In this document: positions 34,738-44,312 of the stretch, in pieces
Layout: every line of letters starts with the position of its first letter
How positions within the stretch are numbered: position 1 is the first letter of the stretch
Source of the DNA: Flavobacterium aquaticum
GTDB taxonomy: Bacteria; Bacteroidota; Bacteroidia; Flavobacteriales; Flavobacteriaceae
DNA length: 64,000 nt
Direction of reading: 5' to 3'
NCBI RefSeq assembly: GCF_003259835.1
Contig: NZ_QLMI01000001.1
Location: 124,001 to 188,000 of the forward strand
Notes under the pieces: generated by a model
Database searches by the model: none
Told to the model about the DNA's origin: nothing
What the model saw: only the letters and a program-made list of their open reading frames with translations
Program-made: the position numbers and the translations under genes

Positions 34738-36210
34738 CTAATATGTATATAGACCTTTAATTATCCCTGAATGAATTACTGCTTTCATTTTTGGGTCATA
34801 CTTTGATTTTTCATTTCGAATAATTGAATATATACCTGCTCCATTTTTACCAAATTGAATATTACTTATTATGCCTAATTCATATAAATATCTTAAAAGA
34901 GCCTCAGGACTTTTATTTATATTTTTATTTCCTGTCTCAAAATATATTTGTTTAAAATATTCTGATGTAAAACTCTCTGTGCCTAAAGTTCTTAATAAGG
35001 CAAATAAAGTTTCTGTTGCTGGAATAATAGGGGATATCTCATTTTTTAACTCATCAATTAGCCAAGAAGAATATTCTTTTTCTGCTGCATTTATTGTATG
35101 ATAGTCTAATTTATTCAATATGTCTGCTTGCTCTTTAATTTTTATGCAAAATTGTACCAGGTCTCTAGGTCGATGAAAAGTTCTATGAATTATATATTTA
35201 AAAGGATCAATATTTTTTCCGTTTTCATGAAGTAAAATAAATTTTTTGTTAAATATATAATTGAATGAACCTTTACCTCTCAATTCATTTACACTGTTTT
35301 CAATTCTAATGTTCATGAGTTGTAATAAAGCAGGGTTTGCCCAGTCATTTTTATTAATTATGGCCCAATTTAATTTATAAGTATGATAGTCAAATTTTGC
35401 ACTATCTGGGTCATGACTACTAAATTGATTATATATATCAGATCTTAAATATGCAACTATTTTGGTATTTTTGTTATATGAAAGAATAGTAGAGTTTAAA
35501 GAGTAAATTATTTTGAAAAGACTTATGAGAGATTCAAAATATTTTTTATTGTCTATATATAATGTATAATTATCATCTAATTGGTCAAATTGTATTAAAT
35601 ATGGTCTTTGAGTTTCTGCTAAATTGTCTAAGACCAATTCTTCTAATCTTTCATTAATTTCATTAATGTTTTCTATTTCATCACCTAATTGAACGGATTT
35701 TTCAACACTTGTTTTTGGACCAATACCTCTGAACTGTAGTCCCAGTTCAGTTTTATTAGTATTCGTTGTAATTTTAGAATGCAAATCTTTTAAGTTTTTA
35801 CCAAACTTATAATTTACAAAATCATATAGTTCTATATAATGTGGAAGTAATTTATTTCGTTCATCAAGAACAATTTGTTTAGCAAATTCACTCAGAATTA
35901 TATATTTCCAAATACTTTGATATTGATTTGGTCTTGTAAAATCATCATCACTCAATTTTAATAGTTTTTGGAAAGGAAAACTTTTAAATGATAAATTGCT
36001 TATTATCATCCCGTTTTCAACTTCACGATTTTTTATCCAATTATATACAGCTGATTTTCCTGTTCCTTTTCTGCCAATAATGAAGTAAGCAGGTTCTTGA
36101 ACTATTTTTTTCCAATATTCATTGTCATAAAAATAATTTTCAAGATTTATATCATATAAACCATCTGGATTTCCAAAGTCAGTTTTTAAAAGTGCTGTTA
36201 TTGCATTCAT
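34738..36210 (-). CDS. P-loop ATPase, Sll1717-family-like
   Basis: 490 residues. Walker A is GRKGTGKS at 46-53 and a Walker-B-like strand is YLIQFDQLDD at 204-213. The C-terminal part has FHRPRDLVQFCIKIKEQA, an arrangement seen in KAP/STAND-like ATPases that end in a winged helix, and a last domain resembling one (LLRYLYELGIISNIQFGKNGAGIYSI). It stands alone, is very AT-rich, and has no metabolic neighbour. Members of this group are scattered among genomes, sometimes near defence genes; a defence role here is a hypothesis. Confidence 0.75.
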   Translation of the reverse strand: MNAITALLKTDFGNPDGLYDINLENYFYDNEYWKKIVQEPAYFIIGRKGTGKSAVYNWIKNREVENGMIISNLSFKSFPFQKLLKLSDDDFTRPNQYQSIWKYIILSEFAKQIVLDERNKLLPHYIELYDFVNYKFGKNLKDLHSKITTNTNKTELGLQFRGIGPKTSVEKSVQLGDEIENINEINERLEELVLDNLAETQRPYLIQFDQLDDNYTLYIDNKKYFESLISLFKIIYSLNSTILSYNKNTKIVAYLRSDIYNQFSSHDPDSAKFDYHTYKLNWAIINKNDWANPALLQLMNIRIENSVNELRGKGSFNYIFNKKFILLHENGKNIDPFKYIIHRTFHRPRDLVQFCIKIKEQADILNKLDYHTINAAEKEYSSWLIDELKNEISPIIPATETLFALLRTLGTESFTSEYFKQIYFETGNKNINKSPEALLRYLYELGIISNIQFGKNGAGIYSIIRNEKSKYDPKMKAVIHSGIIKGLYTY

Positions 36211-36360
36211 TTTTTTTTAAGAGTATTAGTTTTATATTGTTTAAACTTGTTACATGGCTTAGAAGGAACAGTTTGTTTTTCAAAAATATAAAAAAAAGTG
36301 TACAAAAACCATAATTTATCGACGAAAAAATACTATTTTCGATAAACTAAAACCTATCGA

Positions 36361-37134
36361 ATGAAAAAAATACTTTTTATTTTTTTATTGTTGTCTTCTA
36401 TTTCTTTTGGGCAAAACAAGTTCACGGTGTATTTTGATACCGATTCTGATCAATTAAAATTAAATGAATTAATTCGTTTTGATGATTTTTTTAGAAATAA
36501 AAAGGTAAAATTCACCAAGCTGATAGGCTATTGCGATTATCGTGCTTCTAATGGTTATAATGATACTTTGGCTTTCAATAGAGCTAAATTTGTATCGCAA
36601 ATTATCGAAAAAGTTACTGACCAAAAGCAAATCGAAATTGAAAGTAAAGGCGAAAATTTCGAACAAAATTCCAATTTAAAACTGAACAGAAAAGTAGAGA
36701 TTTTCTATGAAGAATTGGTAACAGAAAAAATACTTCCAAAAGAAGATAAAAAGGAGTTGTCTCAACAAGTTTCAACAGCAAAAGTTGGAGATAAGTTGGT
36801 TTTGAAAAATTTACATTTCTACAATCGTTCTGGAATTTTTGTTCCTGAATCGCGATCTATTTTAGAGGAATTATTGAAAATCATGTTGGCTAATCCTAAT
36901 TTAAAAATAGAAATTCAAGGTCACATTTGTTGTCAAAAAGGCACCGATGTAGAAGATACGGCAAAAGTTAGAGCTTTAGCAGTTTACAATTATTTGATTA
37001 ACAACGGAATTAATAAAAACCGATTGAGTTACAAAAGCTTTGGAAGCACGAAACCGATTCATACAATTCCAGAAAACAACGAAGACGAGCGCAATGAAAA
37101 TCGCAGAGTAGAAATTCAAATTGTAGCCAACTAG
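36361..37134 (+). CDS. OmpA-like periplasmic protein with two OmpA-type domains, paralogue 1
   Basis: 257 residues with a signal peptide (FLLLSSISFGQ). An N-terminal degenerate OmpA-like domain (about 21-117; GYCDYRASNGYNDTLAFNRA) is followed by a linker and a C-terminal OmpA domain (about 140-257; KIEIQGHICCQ, YKSFGSTKPI, ENRRVEIQIV). The usual GHTD of peptidoglycan-binding domains is GHICC here (Cys190/Cys191). The C-terminal Arg-rich NRRVEI segment is kept. It is first of three tandem paralogues. Confidence 0.85.
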   Translation: MKKILFIFLLLSSISFGQNKFTVYFDTDSDQLKLNELIRFDDFFRNKKVKFTKLIGYCDYRASNGYNDTLAFNRAKFVSQIIEKVTDQKQIEIESKGENFEQNSNLKLNRKVEIFYEELVTEKILPKEDKKELSQQVSTAKVGDKLVLKNLHFYNRSGIFVPESRSILEELLKIMLANPNLKIEIQGHICCQKGTDVEDTAKVRALAVYNYLINNGINKNRLSYKSFGSTKPIHTIPENNEDERNENRRVEIQIVAN

Positions 37135-37252
37135 TTTTTGATTTTTAAATAATTGTAAATGAGTTTGTTATGTGAAAAATAGAAGTTCTTTCTGTGAATA
37201 AGTTTTTTTACTACGTTTTATTTTTTATATTCGTTACATTAAAATACCCCAA

Positions 37253-38146
37253 ATGAAATACGTATTACTGCTGTTTGGATTTTTACTTTCAGCACAAGAA
37301 AAAGCGAGTTTTTATTTTGATTTTGATCAAGATGCGTTTAACCCAAAACAAAACGAATTGTTTTTGTCTTGGTTAAACAAAGCCGAAAACCGCGAAATTC
37401 TAGTAATCAGCGGGTATTGCGATTGGTATGGAACGTATGATTATAACGATACTTTAGCTTACAAACGAATTCATACCGTTCATGAACAACTTAAAACAAA
37501 AGTAAATTCCTCAGTATTTTTTAGCGAAGATTTAAAAATTAAAGGTTTTGGAGAACGAGTTCAAACCCGAAAAGAAAGAAAATATAACAGAAGAGTTGAT
37601 GTTTTTTACAACGTAATTCCAAACAAAATAATTAAAGAAGAAACAGTAGTTTACGATGATCCAGTGGTTTATACAGGACAAAAAATTTCGGATAATCCTA
37701 AACCAGTTAAAGAAATAGTTGCAGAATTACAACCCGTTGATCCAGAAGAATTAGTGCATCTTGAAGCGATTCCTAATCGTTATGCAAATGCAAAAGTAGG
37801 AGATAAGTTGGTGATGAAAAACTTGTATTTTTATGACCGTTCCGGAATTTTCGTACCCGAATCGTTACCGGTTATGGAAGAACTTTTAGCGTTTATGGTA
37901 AGTAATCCGAAAGCAAAAATTGAAATTCAAGGTCATATTTGCTGTCAATTAGGCGAAGATCCTGAAGATATTGCTTTAATACGTGCTATTGCGGTTCATA
38001 ATTATTTGGTTGCCAATGATATCGATGATAGTAGATTGCAATATAAAAGCTTTGGAAGTACGCAACCACTTCACAAAATTCCAGAAAAAAACGAAAAAGA
38101 AAGAAACGAAAATCGTAGAGTAGAAATTCTTATCTTAGAGAATTAA
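37253..38146 (+). CDS. OmpA-like periplasmic protein with two OmpA-type domains, paralogue 2
   Basis: 297 residues; the extra length against paralogue 1 is a longer linker between the domains (about 123-178). Signal peptide MKYVLLLFGFLLSAQ. The N-terminal domain again has GYCDWYGTYDYNDTLAYKR; the C-terminal domain has KVGDKLVMKNLYFYDRSGI, GHICCQ with Cys230/Cys231, and ENRRVEILI. It is very similar to paralogue 1 over the C-terminal half, showing tandem duplication. It lies 118 bases after paralogue 1, in a spacer with no terminator that I can see. Confidence 0.85.
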   Translation: MKYVLLLFGFLLSAQEKASFYFDFDQDAFNPKQNELFLSWLNKAENREILVISGYCDWYGTYDYNDTLAYKRIHTVHEQLKTKVNSSVFFSEDLKIKGFGERVQTRKERKYNRRVDVFYNVIPNKIIKEETVVYDDPVVYTGQKISDNPKPVKEIVAELQPVDPEELVHLEAIPNRYANAKVGDKLVMKNLYFYDRSGIFVPESLPVMEELLAFMVSNPKAKIEIQGHICCQLGEDPEDIALIRAIAVHNYLVANDIDDSRLQYKSFGSTQPLHKIPEKNEKERNENRRVEILILEN

Positions 38147-38188
38147 TTTTTGGCATAATTTTTCGTTTTATTTTATAAACATGATTTC

Positions 38189-39007
38189 ATGAAATATTTA
38201 TATTCCTTTATAGTTGTTGTATGGTTTCAAATAACATTCGCGCAAGAACAAGCCGTCTTTTATTTTGATAACAATAAATTTGAACTGAACAAAACAGAAG
38301 CTGCCAAACTCCAAAAATGGATAACTGAAAATGCGACTTCAAAAATTCTTTCTATCACAGGTTCAACAGACGAAGTAGGAACTTCGGGCTACAACGATAC
38401 GTTATCGCAAAAACGCGTGAGCCATATTTTTAATCAAATCAAGGGAAAAGTAAACATTAGACCCGATTTTAAAAGTATTTCTCTTGGCGAAAAAGGAGCT
38501 ACTTCTACCAACAAAGCAGAAAATAGAAAAGCCATCATTCATTATTTATTGGAGAAAGATTTAGATAAGGAGAATGAAGTTTTAGGAATAAAAGAAGAAC
38601 CCGAAGTTGTAATTCCAGATGATGCACCGCTAGCTGAAAAAGTAAAATTGGCAAAAGTTGGTACGAAAATCACTTTGAAAAACATTAATTTCTATCAAAA
38701 CACCTTTGCAACAATGCCAGAATCGCAAGGAACTTTGTATGATTTGTTGTTTGTAATGCAAAATAATCCCGAGTTAAAAATCGAAATTCAAGGGCATATT
38801 TGTTGTATTGATAAAGATTATCGAAATTTGTCTACCGATAGAGCAAAACAAATTAAGCGTTTTCTCGTTTATAATGGTATTCAGGAATATCGTGTAAAAA
38901 CGAAAGGATTTGGTGTTTCGCAACCTATTTATCCCATTCCAGAAGCAACGCCTGAGCAAGCCGCAGCAAATCGAAGGGTAGAAATTGAAATTTTAAGTAA
39001 AAAATAA
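38189..39007 (+). CDS. OmpA-like periplasmic protein with two OmpA-type domains, paralogue 3
   Basis: 272 residues with a signal peptide ending ITFAQ. The N-terminal domain has GSTDEVGTSGYNDTLSQKR, closer to canonical OmpA (TD in place of CD). The C-terminal domain has KVGTKITLKNINFYQ, GHICC with Cys205/Cys206, and NRRVEIEIL. It is the most diverged of the three. Its stop overlaps the start of the following lipoprotein gene by one base, so that gene is co-transcribed. Confidence 0.85.
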   Translation: MKYLYSFIVVVWFQITFAQEQAVFYFDNNKFELNKTEAAKLQKWITENATSKILSITGSTDEVGTSGYNDTLSQKRVSHIFNQIKGKVNIRPDFKSISLGEKGATSTNKAENRKAIIHYLLEKDLDKENEVLGIKEEPEVVIPDDAPLAEKVKLAKVGTKITLKNINFYQNTFATMPESQGTLYDLLFVMQNNPELKIEIQGHICCIDKDYRNLSTDRAKQIKRFLVYNGIQEYRVKTKGFGVSQPIYPIPEATPEQAAANRRVEIEILSKK

Positions 39008-39453
39008 TGAGAAATATACTTGGCTTTTTTTTAATAGTTATAACAGCTTCGTTAGTGAGTTGTAATGATAAATGCGATGAAGGAAATCAAGCAACACCAG
39101 CATCGTTTTTTGTTGAAATTGTTGATGAAACTTCAGGGGAAAATGTTTTTGAAAATGAAACTTATACTTCCCAACAAATAACGATTCAAGATTTAGACGA
39201 AGCAACAATTCCGTATGAGTTCATCGAAAATTTAAATGTCATTCAGATATTTCCACCTGTTACCAATGCTACAGGAAATTCATTAGTCATCAAATTAAAC
39301 AACGAAATAACCTTACAAATGGATGAAATTGATGTCAATTACGATGTTTCGTCTAGCGCAGGAGAATGTTTTACAACTTTTAAAATTGAGAATATTTTGT
39401 TCCCAAACAATACATCAGAATTGGTTGAAAGTGTTCATGTTATAAAAATTTAA
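39007..39453 (+). CDS. hypothetical lipoprotein coupled to the OmpA-like paralogues
   Basis: 148 residues with lipobox LVSC (Cys19). The mature part is acidic and beta-rich, with two further Cys after the lipobox region (NDKCDEG and AGECFTTF) that could form a disulphide. I do not recognise a family. The one-base overlap with paralogue 3 suggests it works with the OmpA-like proteins, for example as an outer-membrane anchor. Confidence 0.7.
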   Translation: MRNILGFFLIVITASLVSCNDKCDEGNQATPASFFVEIVDETSGENVFENETYTSQQITIQDLDEATIPYEFIENLNVIQIFPPVTNATGNSLVIKLNNEITLQMDEIDVNYDVSSSAGECFTTFKIENILFPNNTSELVESVHVIKI

Positions 39454-39494
39454 CAAATTCTAAATTCATACTTCTAAATTCTAAATTTTAGAAC

Positions 39495-39502
39495 TATCTT
39501 TG
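39495..39502 (+). promoter_or_regulatory. -7 box of purM
   Basis: TATCTTTG fits TAnnTTTG and is followed by a leader of A/C-only character (CCACAACAACAACACAC) running up to the ATG. No convincing -33 TTTG was seen upstream, where TTCTAAATT repeats instead. Confidence 0.5.
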
Positions 39503-39528
39503 CGCCACAACAACAACACACTACATAC

Positions 39529-40707
39529 ATGAGTTCTGATACGAGCAAACGCTACAATTTAAGAGGAGTTTCGGCTTCTAAAGAAGATGTGCACCAAGCT
39601 ATCAAAAACATCGACAAAGGCTTATTTCCACAAGCATTTTGTAAAATCATCCCAGATTATTTAACAAACGACGACCAATATTGCATTATTATGCATGCGG
39701 ATGGCGCAGGAACAAAATCTTCCTTAGCCTACATGTATTGGAAGGAAACAGGCGATATTTCGGTTTGGAAAGGAATTGCTCAAGACGCTTTAATCATGAA
39801 TATTGATGATTTATTATGTGTTGGAGCAACTGATAATATTCTACTTTCATCAACAATCGGAAGAAATAAAAATTTAATTCCAGGCGAAGTTATTTCTGCC
39901 ATCATCAACGGAACAGAAGAATTAATTGCAGATTTAAAAAATCACGGAGTTACCATACATTCAACTGGTGGAGAAACTGCTGATGTTGGTGATTTAGTAC
40001 GTACCATTATTGTAGATTCAACAGTTACAGCTCGAATGAAACGTGCTGACGTAATTGATAATGCTAACATTCAAGCTGGAGATGTAATTGTAGGATTGGC
40101 TTCTTTTGGTCAAGCTACTTACGAAAAAGAATATAACGGCGGAATGGGAAGCAACGGCTTAACTTCGGCTCGTCATGATGTTTTTGCAAAATATTTGGCT
40201 GAGAAATATCCAGAAAGTTTTGATGCTTCAGTTCCAAATGAATTAGTGTATTCAGGTCAAACGAATTTAACGGATTCAGTTGAAAATAGCCCAATTGACG
40301 CTGGAAAATTAGTGCTTTCTCCAACGAGAACATACGCTCCAGTTGTTAAAAAGATTTTATCAAAATACAATTCAAATCAAATTCACGGAATGGTTCATTG
40401 TTCTGGTGGTGCACAAACCAAAGTGCTTCACTTCGTTGACAATGTTCACGTGATTAAAGATAATTTATTTCCAGTACCACCATTATTTAAACTGATTCAA
40501 GAAAATTCTAAAACGGATTGGAAAGAAATGTACCAAGTATTCAATTGTGGTCACCGCATGGAATTATATGTTCCAGCCGAAGTAGCACAAGACATTATCG
40601 AAATTTCAAAATCCTTCAACATCGAGGCACAAATCGTAGGAAGAGTTGAAAAATCAGAAAGTAAGAAATTAACAATTACATCTGAATACGGAGTTTTTGA
40701 GTATTAA
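39529..40707 (+). CDS. purM: phosphoribosylformylglycinamidine cyclo-ligase (AIR synthetase)
   Basis: 392 residues, the longer Bacteroidota form (E. coli PurM has about 345). Landmarks: MHADGAGTKSSLAYMYW, DALIMNIDDLLCVGATDNI, TGGETADVGD and the MVHCSGGAQTKVL region. It closes the imidazole ring of purines, turning FGAM plus ATP into AIR. It has its own promoter and an A/C-rich leader, and is followed by a REP-like hairpin and then guaA, also a purine gene. Confidence 0.9.
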   Translation: MSSDTSKRYNLRGVSASKEDVHQAIKNIDKGLFPQAFCKIIPDYLTNDDQYCIIMHADGAGTKSSLAYMYWKETGDISVWKGIAQDALIMNIDDLLCVGATDNILLSSTIGRNKNLIPGEVISAIINGTEELIADLKNHGVTIHSTGGETADVGDLVRTIIVDSTVTARMKRADVIDNANIQAGDVIVGLASFGQATYEKEYNGGMGSNGLTSARHDVFAKYLAEKYPESFDASVPNELVYSGQTNLTDSVENSPIDAGKLVLSPTRTYAPVVKKILSKYNSNQIHGMVHCSGGAQTKVLHFVDNVHVIKDNLFPVPPLFKLIQENSKTDWKEMYQVFNCGHRMELYVPAEVAQDIIEISKSFNIEAQIVGRVEKSESKKLTITSEYGVFEY

Positions 40708-40710
40708 TCT

Positions 40711-40737
40711 GTAGAGACAAGTCATGACTTGTCTTTC
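40711..40737 (+). repeat. REP-like hairpin with GTAG foot, copy 3
   Basis: GTAGAGACAAGTCATGACTTGTCTTT. The core GACAAGTCATGACTTGTC is a perfect 18-base palindrome. It differs from copies 1 and 2 by a compensated pair (G to T on one arm, C to A on the other), so the stem is preserved. It lies 3 bases after the purM stop. Confidence 0.7.
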
Positions 40738-40779
40738 TGTTTTTAATGAAATTAAAATTTACAACACAACAACAATAAA

Positions 40780-42312
40780 ATGCAACACAACGTATTAATT
40801 TTAGATTTCGGTTCGCAATACACCCAATTAATTGCCCGAAGAGTTAGAGAATTAAACATTTTCTGCGAGATTTTTCCATTCGATAAAATTCCAGCAGATT
40901 TATCATCATACAAAGCCGTAATTTTAGGCGGAAGTCCATGTTCGGTGCGTTCAGAAGAAGCACTTCACCCAGATTTATCTCAAATTAGAGGTAAAATGCC
41001 ATTGTTAGCCGTTTGTTACGGAGCGCAATATTTAGCCCATTTTTCAGGTGGAGAAGTTGCGGCTTCAAACACAAGAGAATACGGAAGAGCAAATCTTTCG
41101 TACATCAAAGAAAATGAAGTGTTTTTAGAAGGTGTTTCTGAAAATAGCCAAGTTTGGATGTCGCATTCAGATTCTATAAAGAAATTACCGACAAATGGTG
41201 TAATGATTGCGAGTACTAAAGACGTAGAAAACGCAGCTTACAAAATTGAAGGAGAAACTACTTATGCGATTCAATTCCACCCAGAAGTATATCATTCAAC
41301 AGATGGAAAACAAATGTTGGAAAATTTCTTAGTGAAAATTGCTCAAGTGCCACAAAATTTTACACCAAACGCTTTCGTAGAGGAAGTAGTAGCCGAAATG
41401 AAAGCTAAAATCGGAAACGATAAAGTAGTTTTAGGACTTTCTGGTGGTGTAGATTCAACAGTAGCAGCGGTTTTATTGAATAAAGCAATCGGTGAAAACT
41501 TATATTGTATTTTCGTAAATAACGGATTATTACGTAAAAACGAATTCCAAAATGTACTAAATCAGTACAAAGGAATGGGCTTAAATGTAAAAGGAGTGGA
41601 TGCTTCGGCACGCTTTTTGGATGCATTAGCTGGGTTAGATGATCCAGAAGCAAAACGTAAAGCTATTGGAAAAGCGTTCATTGAAGTTTTTGATGATGAA
41701 GCACACCAATTAACCGATGTAAAATGGTTAGGTCAAGGTACTATTTATCCTGATGTGATTGAGTCGGTTTCGGCAACTGGCGGACCATCGGCAACGATTA
41801 AATCGCATCATAACGTTGGTGGATTGCCTGATTTTATGAAATTGCAAGTGGTAGAGCCTTTACGAATGTTATTCAAAGATGAAGTACGTAGAGTAGGTAG
41901 AAGTTTAGGAATCGACGAAGAATTATTAGGTCGTCATCCCTTCCCTGGACCAGGATTAGCGATTCGTATTTTAGGAGATATTACGCCAGAAAAAGTAGCT
42001 ATTTTGCAAGAAGTAGACGCCGTTTTCATCAACGGATTAAAAGAACACGGATTATACGATAAAGTATGGCAAGCAGGGGCCATCTTGTTACCAGTAAATA
42101 GCGTAGGAGTAATGGGCGATGAGCGTACCTATGAAAAAGTAGTTGCACTTCGTGCTGTAGAATCTACAGATGGTATGACAGCAGACTGGGTACATTTACC
42201 GTATGAGTTTTTAATGAAAATTTCTAATGAAATTATAAATAACGTTAGAGGTGTTAATAGAGTAGTTTATGATATTAGCTCAAAACCGCCTGCAACGATA
42301 GAATGGGAATAA
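40780..42312 (+). CDS. guaA: GMP synthase, glutamine-hydrolysing
   Basis: 510 residues. The N-terminal class I glutamine amidotransferase has the nucleophile in [10 protein letters not shown] and the catalytic His/Glu in FHPEVYHS; the ATP-pyrophosphatase has the PP-loop [12 protein letters not shown]; the C-terminal dimerisation domain ends [11 protein letters not shown], the universal GMP synthase terminus. It converts XMP to GMP. It is preceded by an A/C-rich leader like that of purM and follows a REP-like hairpin. Confidence 0.97.
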   Translation: MQHNVLILDFGSQYTQLIARRVRELNIFCEIFPFDKIPADLSSYKAVILGGSPCSVRSEEALHPDLSQIRGKMPLLAVCYGAQYLAHFSGGEVAASNTREYGRANLSYIKENEVFLEGVSENSQVWMSHSDSIKKLPTNGVMIASTKDVENAAYKIEGETTYAIQFHPEVYHSTDGKQMLENFLVKIAQVPQNFTPNAFVEEVVAEMKAKIGNDKVVLGLSGGVDSTVAAVLLNKAIGENLYCIFVNNGLLRKNEFQNVLNQYKGMGLNVKGVDASARFLDALAGLDDPEAKRKAIGKAFIEVFDDEAHQLTDVKWLGQGTIYPDVIESVSATGGPSATIKSHHNVGGLPDFMKLQVVEPLRMLFKDEVRRVGRSLGIDEELLGRHPFPGPGLAIRILGDITPEKVAILQEVDAVFINGLKEHGLYDKVWQAGAILLPVNSVGVMGDERTYEKVVALRAVESTDGMTADWVHLPYEFLMKISNEIINNVRGVNRVVYDISSKPPATIEWE

Positions 42313-42337
42313 AATAAATTTTTCAAATTCAACATAT

Positions 42338-42396
42338 AAATTTCAATAGCAATTATTTTTATTCTATTTTTACGATATAAATTGCTATTGAAATTT
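42338..42396. repeat. 17-bp perfect inverted repeat between guaA and the LysM gene
   Basis: AAATTTCAATAGCAATT (42338-42354) and AATTGCTATTGAAATTT (42380-42396) with a 25-base T-rich spacer, followed by TTGTTTAG. It can form a long AT-rich hairpin and may end guaA transcription, but the loop is larger than in the other terminators of this window. Confidence 0.6.
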
Positions 42397-42425
42397 TTGT
42401 TTAGTATTGTTTTTAAATTAAGATT

Positions 42426-44312
42426 ATGATAAAAAGAGTTGTTTTTCTTTTCAGTTTGATTTTTCTTTTCGCTTTGCCAGTTCAATCTCAGATTAAACAT
42501 GTAGTAGCTAAAGGGGAAACCGTTTTTCAAATCGCAAAAAAATACGAGGTTACACCTTTTGATATTTACCGATTAAATCCAGATGCGAAAAATGGCGTTC
42601 AGGAAAACACTACTTTATTAATTCCAAAAACTACTTCTGGAAAATCAGTAGTTCATGTAGTAGGCGAAAAAGAAACCCTTTTTGGAATTGCAAAAAAATA
42701 CAATGTTTCAGTTGCTGATTTGGAAACTTGGAATAAAGCTAAGCTTCAAAATGGTTTGAAAAAAGGACAAGAAATTTTTGTTTCAAAACCTTCTGCTGCC
42801 GATTTAAAATCAGTTCCAACTCCTTTTGTTTCAAAACCTAAACCAGTTTCAAATGTAACAACTCACTTAGTAGAAGCAAAAGAAACAAAATATGGAATTG
42901 CAACAAGATATGGCTTAACGGTTACCGAATTAGAACAGTTAAATCCACAAATTGTTGGGGGATTAAATATTGGACAAACCTTAATTTTAAAACCAGGAGT
43001 TCAAGTTAAAAAGCCATCGAATGTTACCTTAGTTGATTATGAAGTGCAACCAAAAGAAACGCTTTACAGTCTTTCTAAAAAATTTGATATTGCACAAGGC
43101 GATTTAATTACGTTAAATCCTGATTTACAAGATGGATTGAAAATAGGAATGATTTTAAAAGTTCCTTCAAACGGAACTGTTGTTACGAAAGTAAAAGATT
43201 CAGTTTTAGTAGCTAAAAACAAAGTGAATTTAATTACTTCGGTAGATAAATCGCAACAAAAAAACATGGTATTGTTATTGCCTTTCAACTTAACGAAAAT
43301 CGAAACGGATTCGGTTAAAACCAAAACAGAGCAATTAAAAACGAATAAATTTTTAAACCTTACTTTAGATTTTTACGCAGGAGCACAAATGGCGATTGAT
43401 TCAGCAAAAGTGTTAGGATTACCTGTAAATGTTAAGGTTTACGATGTAGAAAGCACGAAATATTCATCGAATGTAGCTTCAATTATTTCTAAAAATAATT
43501 TTGAAAATGTTGATGTTGTAGTTGGACCATTTCAAAACACTGTAGTGGAAACGACGGCGCAATTGTTAGCAAAATATAATGTTCCCGTAATTTCTCCATT
43601 ATCGAAAGAACGTGGTTTGCCAATGGATAATTTATATTACTCGATTCCCTCAGAAGATTTGTTAAAAGCTTCAATGTTTAACTATTTCAAAGCGAAAAAC
43701 GGAAATGTTGTTGCGATTATCAGTTCAAAGAAAATGACTTCAAAAGAATATATTTCGGCGAATCATCCCGAAGTGAAGCATGCAGCATTTAACGATAAAG
43801 GCGCTTTAGATGTGGCACTTTTGAAAGCACAATTGGTAAAAGGACAAAAGAATTTTGTATTGATGGAAATTGAAAAAGCGAGTACCATTTTGAATATTAC
43901 CAATATTTTAAAAGGATTACAAAAAGAATACGATATTCAGTTGGCTGTTTTCGAATTGTATGATGCGTTGAATTTTGAGGAAATTCCAATGAAGAATTTA
44001 ACCGATTTAAAAATGCTATTCCCATCGGCAACTAAAGTAGCTGAAACGCCGGAAGAAAAAATTTTTGAAAAACAATTCAAAAAAATCAACAATATTTATC
44101 CAAATGCTGCAGCTAAAAAAGGTTTTGATGTAACGTTTGATGCCATGTTGCGTATTTGCCAACCAGAAGGTTTTGTAAAATCAGCAGCAACAACCAAAAC
44201 AGAATATATTGAAAACGCGTTTGATTACAGTTCAAATAACGGAATGATTACCAATAACGCAACCTATTTATTGTATTACGACAGCGATTTAACGATTAAA
44301 CAAGCACAATAA
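42426..44312 (+). CDS. LysM-repeat protein fused to a type 1 periplasmic-binding-protein-like domain
   Basis: 628 residues with a signal peptide (LFALPVQSQ). Four LysM domains lie at about 22-67, 75-120, 145-190 and 200-245 (for example KGETVFQIAKKYEVTPFDI and KETLYSLSKKFDIAQGDL), which bind peptidoglycan glycans. From about 285 comes a Leu/Ile/Val-binding-protein-like domain (VLLLPFNL, TLDFYAGAQMAIDSAK, VDVVVGPFQNTVVETTAQLL). Such fusions are found in Bacteroidota near guaA. The role is probably cell-wall-linked sensing or assembly; the ligand is unknown. Its stop overlaps the OsmC start by one base. Confidence 0.88.
   Translation: MIKRVVFLFSLIFLFALPVQSQIKHVVAKGETVFQIAKKYEVTPFDIYRLNPDAKNGVQENTTLLIPKTTSGKSVVHVVGEKETLFGIAKKYNVSVADLETWNKAKLQNGLKKGQEIFVSKPSAADLKSVPTPFVSKPKPVSNVTTHLVEAKETKYGIATRYGLTVTELEQLNPQIVGGLNIGQTLILKPGVQVKKPSNVTLVDYEVQPKETLYSLSKKFDIAQGDLITLNPDLQDGLKIGMILKVPSNGTVVTKVKDSVLVAKNKVNLITSVDKSQQKNMVLLLPFNLTKIETDSVKTKTEQLKTNKFLNLTLDFYAGAQMAIDSAKVLGLPVNVKVYDVESTKYSSNVASIISKNNFENVDVVVGPFQNTVVETTAQLLAKYNVPVISPLSKERGLPMDNLYYSIPSEDLLKASMFNYFKAKNGNVVAIISSKKMTSKEYISANHPEVKHAAFNDKGALDVALLKAQLVKGQKNFVLMEIEKASTILNITNILKGLQKEYDIQLAVFELYDALNFEEIPMKNLTDLKMLFPSATKVAETPEEKIFEKQFKKINNIYPNAAAKKGFDVTFDAMLRICQPEGFVKSAATTKTEYIENAFDYSSNNGMITNNATYLLYYDSDLTIKQAQ

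Noticed and set aside
36281-36288. Minus-strand TATTTTTG as promoter of the P-loop ATPase gene
   Set aside because: The box fits, but no -33 element at proper spacing is found in this very AT-rich spacer, so it is not called.
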